A stretch of DNA of 64,000 nucleotides from Aphrocallistes beatrix (taxonomy: Eukaryota > Porifera > Hexactinellida > Sceptrulophora > Aphrocallistidae), in NCBI GenBank assembly GCA_963281255.1, contig OY725499.1, positions 1,302,001 through 1,366,000 of the forward strand. The letters are read 5' to 3'. Below, piece after piece: positions 47,047-59,186 of the stretch. The notes below the pieces were generated by a model, which ran no database searches, had not been told where the DNA came from, and was given only the letters and a program-made list of their open reading frames with translations. A program made the position numbers and the translations under genes. How positions within the stretch are numbered: the first letter of the stretch is position 1; the number at the start of each line of letters is the position of its first letter.

Positions 47047-47601
47047 TTAAGGATACCGCCCTCGAAAACTTTGCCTGGCGTAAAAAAAACGGCAAAAATT
47101 TTTATTGTTAATTTCATTGTATTACTGAACGGTCTACCGTCTGATAATACTAGTTGGACAGTATTTATTTTGATTTTTATGAGTTAACTCCCTAAAGTTT
47201 AGGGTTACTAAAAATTGAAAAATTATGGAGGTTTTTGACGAATTCGCCAATTAGTTTTTAGCTTAATTAATAATTTTTAATGATATGAACCTTAACATTA
47301 CTTTGGCACCTTTGGAGATTATATAACACAAGGATTTAGAAAAATGGTTAAATAAAATCAAAACAAGATAGCTCTATAAGGGAGTTCATTTATTAAATGC
47401 TCGGGAAATCGCCTGTTTGATATCAGATATTTAGGGATCACTGGATCAGAAATAAAATTTTGATCGATTCAAAAAAGAATTTGCTCGGATCCGACCATTT
47501 GTTCGTGAGATATCGCTTATTATAGGTGAAGTTCGGGCATAATATCTCTCTATAGTCCCGAAAGATGCCGATGTCATATCTTGAAAACTATTGAAGATAC
47601 A

Positions 47602-48361
47602 TCTTATATATTAAAATGCTAGGATTTTTTGTTTGTTTGTTTGTTTGTCCGAATTGATTGAAGAATTGGCAAGTCGTAGAAATACGAAAATTGGCATGTA
47701 GGTGTCAAATCATGAATCTAGGATTAAGTTCGAAGATCTAAGCGAAATGTTCACACCTCGCCGAGATAGGTGACAAAATGTGCTGACCAATCAAATTCGA
47801 TTATTTTATAATGCAAATACATTGGAATAAAATAGTGTAACTTATGCATACAATCAAAAGAACTATTTGTGATTGAAATTCATTGGTTTATGTGAACCAA
47901 TCAATTATCAGCCTTTTATAATGCCATTCACACGATTCTATTTCATATAAATGATTGAATACTGCTATTTTGAGTCTATTATTTGATTGTTAACAGCAAT
48001 TAAAGTGTGTTATATGCTACGATCAATCAATTCAATTATAAAATAACTTTCAACGACATGGACTGGATTTGATTATTTTAGTATAATAATCTTAAGCAAT
48101 GTGAACTTTGTGAATTCAAATTGAGCTTACATTCAGGATTAGTGACTTAATACGAAGTAAATTATGTTTATCACGAAACAAAATTTCTGCTACAGTTCTG
48201 ATTTCATTAATGTAACCGTAGACAAATGACAATCCAGCGTACTTAGTATCAAACAAGAAAGCGACGTATTGTTTCTCGAATATCCCCAAGCGTTCACTGG
48301 GAAAATCTGCAGACACGCAGTGTCTGCAAGCCGAACAGCGCAAGCAAGCGAAACGCGCTTG
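47602..48361 (+). mobile_element. Non-autonomous Helitron with exact borders
   Basis: Starts TCTTATATATTAAAATGC after A (47601) and ends GAAACGCGCTTG before T (48362). The two unoccupied relatives at about 52017-52033 and 57787-57803 read GAAGATATATAATCTAT straight across the point, so the element entered between A and T without duplication, as Helitrons do. A TTTG run follows the 5' tip. It is a different subfamily from the other copies. No coding sequence. Confidence 0.92.
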
Positions 48362-49707
48362 TAATCTATTATAATCCTAAATAAAAGGATATATGCGAAA
48401 ATATATAGGTTCCTCAAACATTCCTTCGTCAAAAAATAAATATTTCTCGACCTATCATTGATTTAATTGTAATACAAATTCTATGGAGAACTTTGAATAT
48501 ATTAGAAAATGGCGAATCTAATCATTAAATATGAATCCAAATGTGGCTATTATGCTAAATAATGAATACAATTGCCGTTAATAATGTGTATAGAAAAATT
48601 GGAGAACTTTTGATAATTATTTTGAAAGTTCTGGCCTTGGACTTCCCATATTCGGTCAAAAACCCCCGTTTAGGGTCCAAAAAGAGATATCTCTCTATCT
48701 CTGTAATTATAATCCCGAATTCTTAGTTCTCACTTCCTAATATACTTTTTATGAGGGTACATATATGATTCTTTGATAATAATTGCACTACATCCTATGG
48801 AATGTTAAGTTTTAGATTTTTGTCATATGATGACGTAGCATTTTTCGAAAATCCTAACTTGGGAACGAAAAGTCGTAGACTTTCGCTCTAACTTCCTAAT
48901 ATACTTTTTGGAAGCTCTTTATTCATTCTAAACTGATGGATTATACTTCGTAGTGCTAAGAATATGAAATATTATCCACAGATATCTCAAAATATATTCG
49001 AGGTGACTCGAGGAAATTTGTGGATTTTCAGGGTACTCTTGCAATTTTATGTAAATATTTGGTTCGAATATACCTAAATCAGCAGTATAAATATGAATAA
49101 ATGTCTGTGAATGCTTTTGTTCATTTTTAATAACTCATTTTGCATCTTCTTAACATCTAACTTAAAATCTCTATATCTCGGGACTTTAAAATTTCAAAAT
49201 TTACCGTATTTACAGAATTTTAAGTCAAAATTGTTTTGAGATAGAGGTTTGAAAATTTCAAGAGTTATTCCATATCATTAGGCGATGAACGTAGGACCAC
49301 TTTCTTTTCGATATCTTATAACTTGGTGATTTTATTCCTGATTTTCCTAAAAAAACAGACTTTGTTCGCCCTTTTTTGGCCCTTTTTTTCGGACACTGAT
49401 AAAATTTACAATTTTTGTCATTTTAACTTTCTTTTGGTCCTATGAGATGGCAAATATGATAGACCATGTATGATTCGAATTTGGAAGCATTTGTTTCCTT
49501 GGTATGTCCTAAACAATTCCTTGAGTGGCCGGATTTCTACCATTAAGATGTGCTAGCAATAAACGAAAAAAACAGACTTTGAGACACTGTATCTCAAAAA
49601 TAAAAATGAGAATCAAAAACGGTTTGGAATGTGCGAGTATTTCTTGACGGATATACCTGCCCACGCTTAACATCTCTTATAGCTTTACTTTCATCGTATG
49701 CTGTAAG

Positions 49708-49911
49708 CATGGGTTTATCTAGGATTTCCAATCCGGCACCTTTTTGGAGGTGATAAAAGTTATATGGCACCCAAACAGTGGTTTATCTTGTAATTCCAGG
49801 GGTGATAGCAACCCGGGACCAAAATCGAATCACACTGCAAGCACCTTGGCTCCTCGGACGATACCAGGCTGGCACCTATAAGTGCCGACCGAGCACCTAG
49901 ATAAACTCCTG
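49708..49911. mobile_element. hAT-type MITE with perfect 8-bp duplication
   Basis: Ends CATGGGTTTATCTAGG and, inverted, CAGGAGTTTATCTAGG; the duplication GCTGTAAG is at 49700-49707 and 49912-49919. Sister copies of the host element show the empty site GCTGTAAGCCAAA (for example near 59150). Confidence 0.92.
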
Positions 49912-49955
49912 GCTGTAAGCCAAATCATATGTTTTTTCGAGGGCGGTATCCTTAA

Positions 49956-51137
49956 TAGTTAGAGGCCCATTCCATTGAATTCACAATATTTGCTGAACGT
50001 TGCACCTATATGTGTTATTAATTTCCATCAAATGTCTAATACCGAAATGTTGATTTTAGATTACACAACAATCTGTTTCAAAAGTCTTGACACTAAATCA
50101 TTTGCTGAATCATTGAATATGAATAATATAGCTAATAATTATTTGTTATGATTAAGATGCTAGGTCTATGCCAAAGATCTTTAAATTATTTCCCTTATTG
50201 AAATTGTTTTAACTCGATGGGCATTGAAAGAATGATTTTCGAGGAAAGCAGGAGTAAAAGTTTCCCACTCGTTTGAATCGCAGTTTCTAATATCCAGTAA
50301 AACTAGAGAAATAGAATTTGGACAGGCAGTGCTTGAGGAGTCTCAAATATTATATAAGGAATCTAGATCGAATGAATTCTTGACCAATAGTCCAGGAGTA
50401 ATAGATGAAAACCTAAAAGAAATTCCAAACAAGAGCAAAATACCAGTGAAGTTAGTCAAAAGCATTTTTGAAAACATTTCAAAAGTCCAAGAGATTCTAA
50501 TTTTAGGAAGACAAATATTTGACCCCCGATGTGCGAAAATCCGATTCTTGATACAATTCTTTTTGGGATTGTTTAGAATTGGTGATATTAACTAATTAGA
50601 GATATTATATGCTATTAAATGTCAAGTAGGACTCGATATATACATAAAAGAAAAGATTTTCCAAAGCGGACAATCCGTTCAAAAGTTATAACCAAAAAAT
50701 TACGCAATGCGGACAAAATTTCCCCATTTAGCGGTCTGTTGAAATACCATAACTTTAAAACTATAACTGTTTGAGCTTAGCTTTAGTGATTCAAAACTGC
50801 AGGAACACCAGTTTCCTACACCTTGATGATGCAATATTTAGAGCTAAAAGTTATGGATTATGAGAAGCCCTTGCCAAAAGCAGAAAATCACCGAAATTAG
50901 GGGGATTTTTTTATTTTCTCGAAAAACTTTTCATAATCGATTCAAAATAAACGTCTAAGGTTCGAAAATTCATTGTGGCGTTTTATTATTGATGTTAAAG
51001 CTAATTATGATTGATTTTAAAGATGAACATCCATACCTTTTGCTAAATACTATATGATGTCATTTTCGTTCAATATTAATAGGAATAGTTCGCTACACTT
51101 TCTAACTGCATTATATGCTGCTAGTAGTGTAATTACT
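49956..51137. other. No gene seen
   Basis: One 88-codon frame (50329-50595) resembles nothing I know and lacks support. The rest is AT-rich unique sequence. Confidence 0.4.
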
Positions 51138-51330
51138 ACAAGCGCGCTTCGCTTGCTTGCGCTGCGCGGCTGGTGGACACTTTGTGTCCGCCGGAGGCGC
51201 TCTGCGGGCCCCTGTTGTCACCAATGATTAATTATATGGGAGATAACATCTCTAAATACGGCTGCACGCTTCGTTTGCTTGCGCTGCGTGTCCGTTGAAT
51301 CGGCTTGCGGGCGCCTAGGGTTACTCTCTA
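51138..51330 (-). mobile_element. Helitron 3'-end fragment, duplicated tip
   Basis: The GC-rich 3' tip (CAAGCGCGCTTCGCTTGCTT on the plus strand) and the GGGAGATAACATCT block are present, then a second partial copy of the tip (CGCTTCGTTTGCTTGCGCTG at 51267). The remaining element is missing. Confidence 0.65.
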
Positions 51331-51472
51331 ATTTGTTACTCAATAATTTAATATTGATTACTTGCACTAATTAATGGCCATATTAAATAGAGTGAAATTG
51401 AACTATCATGTTAGATTATCTTTTCGTTCCATATCTTAATTCCATTTATTAGCAATTAAACTAATGTAGGAG

Positions 51473-53409
51473 TTAAGGATACCGCCCTCGAAAAACATCG
51501 CAAAAGATTAAAAAAAATTGTGGAATTTTTTAGTGTCAATTCCATCGGATTATTGAGTAGTCTACCATCTAATCGTACTTGTTGGACGGTATTTATTTTG
51601 ATATTGTAGAACTGGGCACCTAAAGCTCAGGCGTACTAAAAATCGGAAAGTTATTCGTGATTTTGCGGCGCATTCATCAATTATTTTCTAACTTATCTGA
51701 TATTTTTTCAATTATACGAACCTCAAAATGGTTTTGGCCCCTTTAAATATTATAAAACAGATGAATTTAGAAAAAGAGGCACCTGAAATCCAATCGAAAA
51801 TATCTTTATGAGGGACTTCATTTCTAAAATGCTTGGGAAATGGCCGTTGTGATATTAGCTATTGTGTATAGAAAAAAATTCTGAACATTTTAAAAAAAAG
51901 TTTGTTCAGATCGGACCATTAGTTCGTAAGTTATAGTATATTGTAGGTAAAGTTCGGACATCAAACCACTCTATGGCCCCCAAAGTGCTCGATGTCAATG
52001 CTTAAAAACTATTGAAGATATATAATCTATAATAATCTTAAATGAAAGGATATATATGATAATATATAGGTTCCTCAAACATCTCTTTGTCAAAAAGTAA
52101 ATATTTCTTGACTAATCATCGTTTTTGTTGTAATACAAATTCTATGGAGAACTTTGAATATATTAGAAAATGGTGAATCTTGTCATGAAATAAGTTCCCA
52201 AAAGTAGCTATTATACTCAAAAAACAATGCAATAGTCACTAGCAATGTATACAGAAACTTTGAAGCACTCAACAAGATTATTTTGGAAGTTCAAAGCATT
52301 TATCTCCAAATTTCGGTCAAAGCCCCCCATTTATGGTCCAAAAACAGATTCCTCCATATCTCGGGAAATATACACCAAAATTCTTAGCTCTCAATTCCTA
52401 ATATACTTTTCAAGACGGTATATATCTGATTCTTAAATAATAAATGTACTACATGGAATGGAATGCTAAGTTTCAAATTTTTATCACGTGATGACGTAGC
52501 ATTTTTCGAAAATCCTAACTTGAAAACTAAAAGTCGTAGACTCTCGCTCTAACTTCCTAATATACTTTTTGGTAGCTCTTTACTCATTCTAAACCGATGA
52601 ATTATACATTGTACTGCTAGGAATATGATTTACATTCCCTAATTGGTTGAAAATATTCGGGGTTAGGGGCCTCAAGGTAATTTGTGAATTTTCAGTATAA
52701 TTTTGCTATTTTCACCAAAATCTGTTGGAATACATCTAATTCATTAGTATACACGCGATTAAATGTCCATGGATGCTTTTATTTTTCGTTAATAGCTCAT
52801 TTTACATCGTTCTTACCATCAAAACTTCAAATCCTTATATCTCGGGACTTTAAAATTCCAAAATTGACCGTCTTTCAAAAATTTTAACTCAAAATTGCTT
52901 TGAGATAGAGGTTTGAAAATTTCAGGAGTTGTTCCATATCATTAGGCGATGAGCGTAGGACCACTCAATTTTTGATATTTTATAAATTTGTGATTTTATT
53001 GCTGATTTGCAAAGAAAATCGGGCTTTTTTCGCCGTTTTTTGGCCCTTTTTATTCGGACACCGATAAAATTTACAATTTTTAAAATTTTAACTTTCTTTT
53101 GGTCCTATGAAGTGGTAAATATGATAGACTATCTATGAATAAATTTTCGAAGCATTTGATCCAAACATGTGCTTTAAAAAAATCACAGAGTGGAGGAGGG
53201 CTTACCATTAAGATGTGCTAGGGAAAAACGGAAAAAAACGACTTTGAGACGCTGTAATTCAAAAACTAGAAATGTGAACCAAAAACTGTTTGGCATGTCT
53301 CAATATTTTTTAATTGCACTACCTGCCCACGCTTAACATCTTATATATCTCTATTCTTGATATATGCTGTAAGCCAAACCTATGGATTTTTCACGGGCGG
53401 TATCCTTAA
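51473..53409 (+). mobile_element. TTAA-ended element, full copy
   Basis: 1937 bp between TTAAGGATACCGCCCTCGAA and its inverted partner at the right (CGGGCGGTATCCTTAA). Nearly the same sequence as 57248-59186. No open frame of note; many short CTAATATACTTTTT-type landmarks shared by all copies. It must depend on a transposase encoded elsewhere. Confidence 0.9.
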
Positions 53410-53523
53410 CATTTTATTTATTTGCCTACATGATTATAGTGATTTTTCAGAAAAATATAGAAATAAATATATCAATATTAATGATCAAATAAGATGTCCA
53501 TATAACACGTCTGCTTTTATATC

Positions 53524-53705
53524 AGTAATCGAGTAGCTCCATCTGTTGCAACACTGTAAGTGATCGAGCAGCTCCATCTGTTGCAACACTGTAAGTGATC
53601 GAGCAGCTCCATCTGTCGCAACACTGTAAGTGATCGAGTAGCTCCATCTGTCGCAACACTGTAAGTGATCATGTAGCTCCATCAATTGCACCACTCTAAG
53701 TAATC
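53524..53705. repeat. 35-bp minisatellite, about five units
   Basis: Unit GTAAGTGATCGAGCAGCTCC followed by ATCTGTTGCAACACT, repeated head to tail with few changes; the last unit is diverged. The frame across it is repeat translation. Confidence 0.9.
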
Positions 53706-54095
53706 GAAAATATCTATTGGATATGATGGGATTCTTATCTCATTAAATTAATGTATTTAATTGAAAGATTACTGTAAGATTACTTAAATACTCCTTGAAT
53801 TAAGTAAATTGTGAACAGATTTCCATTGATATATTGCAGATACTATATAAAATGTATTATAAATGACAATTTAGACAATAAAAAGACTAAGTATTTAACT
53901 TACTTTTCAATATTTCTAAAATCACACCCCAAATGTTTTATTACATGATCTAAAAAATAGAAAATAGGTTGCAAAATAATTAAGATGCCTGTTTTCACGA
54001 TTTGGAAATTATGCTTACCTTATTTAGATTGAAATTCCAATTTGAATTCCTTAATTGGTACTGCTGACTTTCCTTAATTAGCCGATTTGTATTTA

Positions 54096-54425
54096 TCATA
54101 TATACGTATATTGGTTATAATAATCACAAAAGATCACCGCTATTATATCTTGAAGCAATTTGATTCTCTTGAAAGAGATTGCTATTTCTGCCCCTCTCTT
54201 CTTCCCTCCTCTTTGTCCTCTCCTTCTTTTATTATTATTAACCAGTGGCTCGTAAAACGTCTCCTCAGACGCTTCAGTCATTATCTCCTCCAGTGTTTCA
54301 GCAGTTATCTCCTCCGATGTTTCTGCTGTTATCTCCTCCGATGTTTGAGCAATTATCTCCTCCGATGTTTCAGTAATTATTTCCTTCGGTGTTTCAGCAA
54401 TTATTTCCTTCGGTGTTTCAGCCAT
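54096..54425 (-). CDS. Acidic octapeptide-repeat protein, hypothetical
   Basis: The ATG at 54425 opens a 109-codon frame that starts MAETPKEIIAETPKEII. Its first 60 or so residues are about seven to eight tandem copies of an eight-residue unit (A/T-E-T-P/S-E/K-E-I-I/T), followed by a basic stretch NNNKRRRGQRGGKKRG and a hydrophobic end. The DNA unit is 24 bp, so the frame survives any unit gain or loss. No domain is recognised and no neighbour suggests a role. Conserved-frame changes between units (Pro/Ser, Lys/Glu) are compatible with a real protein, but a chance frame over a 24-bp minisatellite is equally possible. Confidence 0.3.
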   Translation of the reverse strand: MAETPKEIIAETPKEIITETSEEIIAQTSEEITAETSEEITAETLEEIMTEASEETFYEPLVNNNKRRRGQRGGKKRGAEIAISFKRIKLLQDIIAVIFCDYYNQYTYI

Positions 54426-54618
54426 TGTAAGTATATGAATTTTATTAAAATTATTACGCGTTTATCAGTGTATTTATACAATCTCAATAATGGAATGCTT
54501 AGATATAATTAATCCTAACAACCTACATGAAATACTGAAACGCTTTGCGTCAATGCATTATTTCAACATAATTATCTCTTACCAAAATAGCATTATATGT
54601 TAATAATAGTTCAGCATA

Positions 54619-55156
54619 TCCTTACTATTAAAACTCGATTAATGTTTGTGTATGTGTATATAGTATATAAATATATATATATCTGTAACGAATTGATTGA
54701 AGAAACTGCCGGGCGCAGAAAGCTGATTTTAGGCATGTTGGAGTCTTTTGGCTATGGCTCCACAAGTTATGAGCTGAGAGCAAAATGTCGACTCATCATG
54801 GAATTATGACGTCATTGTCACATTTTTGTTAAGCAATACAGTTATTCGAGCATAACTCAGCCATTATAGGAGCAAATAGAAGGCTGAAATTTTAATAGAA
54901 TCTGTATACTAATATATCTCACGTATGACACAACTATCATCCGGAAATGATGACTCATCACTCTGTTATGACGTAATCATTATGCATCAAAAGTTGGTGA
55001 TTTTTCGTGCGAAATCGATTATAACAGTAGGACAGACGTATTTAGAAATGTTATCTCCCTTATAATTAATCAATGTGACCCCCAGGCGCCCGCAGGGCGC
55101 CTCCGGCGGACACAGTGTCCGCCAGCCCCGCAGCGCAAGCAAACGAAGCGTGCTTG
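54619..55156 (+). mobile_element. Non-autonomous Helitron, 538 bp
   Basis: A, then TCCTTACTATTAAAACTC at the 5' end; a TA run; TGTAACGAATTGATTGAAGA; 3' tip CAAACGAAGCGTGCTTG before T. No coding sequence. Confidence 0.88.
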
Positions 55157-55216
55157 TATCAATGAAATGACCGACTTAGCAGTTGAGAATAACATCACCA
55201 TATATATTTGACAATA

Positions 55217-55694
55217 CACTACCCGGACAAAAGTATTTGCACACTTCATTATCTTACGTGCATTTAATACTAAAATGGGTCTATTCATGAAGATTAAAAC
55301 TCCGAAACGGTAAGTGATACAACTAACCGGGTTTCAAATTCGAAATCTTCGCATTTGAATTAGTTATTGTAGGATATTTCTAATCAATTACTAATTCCCA
55401 ATTATTCCAAATTATCAATCACTGCCACCTTGTGCTACATATGTCCCTTTTTATCACTACACATGATGGTGATGTACTACCTCTTGTGCCACAGGTGATA
55501 ATTTTACTCATTGGGTTGAGCCATTTGTTAGAAATCTTCAACTATTACTAATTCGAATGTAAAGATTTCGAATTTTAAATCAGACTCTTAATAGCTCTTA
55601 GAGTTTGAATACTTTTCCCTTCATGAAAAGATCCAATTTAGTACTATTTGTATGGAGAAGAATATAGTGTACAAATACTTTTGTCCGGTTAGTG
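55217..55694. mobile_element. Tc1-like MITE
   Basis: Ends CACTACCCGGACAAAAGTAT and, inverted, CACTAACCGGACAAAAGTAT, with TA on the left. Same family as 5302-7540. Non-coding. Confidence 0.82.
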
Positions 55695-55911
55695 AATATA
55701 TGCATTATTGTAAAATATAAGGATTAAAAGGATCAGCATAACCATTTTCAATGTCCTACTCCTACAATAATATCCCATTGATCTGAAAAGAAATGAGTTG
55801 TGCTGATTCTAGAATAATTCACATTTATATGGTTTTTGCATTTTAACAGTTCATCATTTAATATAAACATTAAGGATATGTGCATAAAGAGTTCTATAAT
55901 ATTGTGTCTTA

Positions 55912-56030
55912 ATCGTCTCGTGGTATATCTGCATGTAAGAGAGTACACATCCGTCTCGTGGTATATCTGCATGTAAGAGAGTGCACATCCGTCTCGTGGT
56001 ATATCTGCATGTAAGAGTACACATTAGTAT
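55912..56030. repeat. 38-bp minisatellite, three units
   Basis: Unit CCGTCTCGTGGTATATCTGC followed by ATGTAAGAGAGTGCACAT. An inverted single piece (ACCACGAGACGGATGTGC) occurs at 56397-56414. Confidence 0.88.
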
Positions 56031-57247
56031 ACATTCGTTCCATACAGTTGGTATATTATAAATCACCTACCTGGACGTTCATGATTCAATACGCTACATT
56101 GAAGAACTGAAGGTTATATTAATATACTAGTATGATTCCTAATTAATCACTGTTTCGAAAATAATTTCAATTTTAATAGAATTCCCATTGAATTTCAATC
56201 AAGACTGAAAATAGATTTTGAAAAGACTACGTAATCATGTTTCAAGATACATCTATTTCAATGGAATTTCGATTTGACGTAATTTCAATCGGGCTTGAAA
56301 TAGATTTCTAAAAGTAAACTCAATATGCAACTATTCGGAACAAATGAGAAAATCTAAATGAGAGTTCCAACTAAATTAATCAAAGTCCAAACTATACCAC
56401 GAGACGGATGTGCGCCTTTTATACTTATGAATATTTCCATAATGCAAATTATTAATTAAATAGTGCATGATAATAGATATCATACTGATATATCGCCTTC
56501 AAAATATATATGGATAAATCTATTAATTAAAAAACTTACCTATAAGCAGTTGAAATGTTCTCACAACAAATGCAATGAATTGTAATGACCATCAATTGAA
56601 TCAGTAATAGAATAATTGCATTTGGTGTCATCTAATCATGTTGAATGAGGTATTATGGGATGTCTTTGTACTATTTTAGAGAGAATAATATATTCCATGA
56701 GTCGATACTACTTTAACTAATATCTAATTCATGACGCTACTGAATTTTATAACGCTGTCAAATCATCTGAAGCGCCCCTGACAATCACTGGGGATTGAGA
56801 CCAAAAGGTAAGGTTTTTCGTTATTTTCTCTCGAATTTTTTGGTGGAAACTGTTCTCGATGAGTTATATGCAAAAATACACTTTTCGGGAGCTCAAGAGG
56901 CGAGAAAAACTTTTTTCTCAAATCACCTAATTTGTAGAGCACACTCAAGCAAATTTCAATGACTTATGCATACTTTACTCATTATTCTCGCACGAAATGG
57001 TTGAATAAAGAAACTAATAGGAATTGAATTTTCAATTTTAACCCAAACAAATTTTTCTTTCCGATTTCGCTGCTACAATCTTGAGAAGCAAATTTCCGTA
57101 AGTAAAAATATTTTAACTTTTCTAAAGTAGAATGTCGAAAATCTGTCTCTATCATTTTGTTCTACGTGACGAGATCTTTCCAAAAACGTCGAGTTTTTAC
57201 TTTACGACATTTGTAACTAAAGATACCTCTTTTATAAAATTGTTTTT
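56031..57247. other. No gene seen
   Basis: AT-rich unique sequence with no paired ends and no credible frame. Confidence 0.45.
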
Positions 57248-59186
57248 TTAAGGATACCGCCATCGAAAAACATCGCATAACATTGAAAAAAATGGTGGAA
57301 TTTTTTATTGTCAATTCCATCGGATTATTGAGTAGTCTACCATCTAATCGTACTTGTTGGACGGTATTTATTTTGATATTCTAGAACTGAGCACCTAAAG
57401 CTCAGTCGTACTAAAAATCGGAAAGATATTCGTGGTTTTGCGGCGCATTCATCAATTATTTTCTAACTTATCTGATATTTTTTCAATTATACGAACCTCA
57501 AAATGGTTTTGGCCCCTTTAAATATTATAAAACAGATGAATTTAGAAAAAGAGGCACCTGAAATCCAATCAAAAATATATTTATGAGAGACTTCATTTCT
57601 AAAATGCTCGGGAAATGGCCGTTGTGATATTAGCTATTGTGTATAGAAAAAAATTCTGAATATTTAAAAAAAAAGTTTGTTCAGATCCGACCATTAGTTC
57701 GTAAGTTATACTATATTGTAGGTAAAGTTCGGACATCAAACCACTCTATGGCCCCCAAAGTGCTCGATGTCAATGCTTAAAAACTATTGAAGATATATAA
57801 TCTATTATAATCTTAAATGAAAGGATATATATGATAATATATAGGTTCCTCAAACATCTCTTTGTCAAAAAGTAAATATTTCTTGACTAATCATCGATTT
57901 TATAGTAATACAAATTCTATGGATAACTTTGAATATATTAGAAAATGGCGAATCTTTTCATGAAATAAGTTCCCAAAAGTAGCTATTATACTCAAAAAAC
58001 AATGCAATAGTCACTAGCAATGTATACAGAAACTTTGAAGCACCCAACATGATTATTTTGGAAGTTCAAAGCATTCTTCTCCAAATTTCGGTCAAAGCCC
58101 CCCCATTTATGGTCCAAAAACAGATTCCTCCATATCTCGGGAAATATAGACCCAAATTCTTAGCTCTCAATTCCTAATATACTTTTCAAGACGGTATATA
58201 TCTGATTCTTAAATAATAAATGTACTACATTGAATGGAATGCTAAGTTTCAAATTTTTATCACGTGATGACGTAGCATTTTTCGCTAATCCTAACTTGAA
58301 AACTAAAAGTCGTAGACTCTCGCTCTAACTTCCTAATATACTTTTTGGAAGCTCTTTATTCATTCTAAACCGATGAATTATACATTGTACTGCCAGGAAT
58401 ATGATTTACATTCCCTAATTGGTTCAAAATATTCGGGGTTAGGGGCCCAAGGTCATTCGTGAATTTTCAGTATAATTTTGCTATTTTCACCAAAATCTGT
58501 TGGAATACATCTAATTCATTAGTATATACACGCGATTAAATGTCCATGGATGCTTTTATTTTTCGTTAATAGCTCATTTTACATCGTTCTTACCACCAAA
58601 ACTTCAAATCCCTATATCTCGGGACTTTAAAATTCCAAAATTGACCGTCTTTCAAAAATTTTAACTCAAAATTGCTTTGAGATAGAGGTTTGAAAATTTC
58701 AGGAGTTGTTCCATATCATTAGGCGATGAGCGTAGGACCACTCGATTTTCGATATTTTATAAATTTGTGATTTTATTGCTGATTTCCAAAGAAAATCGGG
58801 CTTTTTTCGCCGTTTTTTGGCCCTTTTTATTCGGACACCGATAAAATTTACAATTTTTAAAATTTTAACTTTCTTTTGGTCCTATGAAGTGGTAAATATG
58901 ATAGACTATCTATGAATAAATTTTCGAAGCATTTGATCCAAACATGTGCTTTAAAATAATCACAGAGTGGAGGAGGGCTTACCATTAAGATGTGCTAGGG
59001 AAAAACGGAAAAAAACGACTTTGAGACGCTGTAATTCAAAAACTAGAAATGTGAACCAAAAACTGTTTGGCATGTCTCAATATTTTTTAATTGCACTACC
59101 TGCCCACGCTTAACATCTTATATATCTCTATTCTTGATATATGCTGTAAGCCAAACCTATGGATTTTTCACGGGCGGTATCCTTAA
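57248..59186 (+). mobile_element. TTAA-ended element, full copy
   Basis: 1939 bp, tips as in 51473-53409, from which it differs by scattered single-base changes and one or two short indels. The pair is much younger than the other copies. It holds an unoccupied RAG1-like target site (AATGG at 58233-58237). Confidence 0.9.

Larger units (their letters stand above)
47047..49955 (+). mobile_element. TTAA-ended element hosting a Helitron and a hAT MITE
   Basis: Tips TTAAGGATACCGCCCTCGAA and the inverted right tip ending CCTTAA at 49955. With the Helitron (47602-48361) and the MITE (49708-49911 plus duplication) removed, about 1.94 kb remain, the same as the other full copies. No open frame. The TTAA duplication and GGATACCGCCC tips suggest a Kolobok- or piggyBac-type relationship, undecided. 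Confidence 0.85.

Noticed and set aside
50329-50595. 88-codon plus-strand frame
   Set aside because: No recognisable domain, no splice or promoter context, and AT-rich composition like the surroundings; probably chance.
54087-54512. Plus-strand frame of repeated LRCFSNYF-type units
   Set aside because: It is the opposite strand of the 24-bp repeat; the minus-strand frame starts with ATG at the repeat edge and is the more plausible reading.
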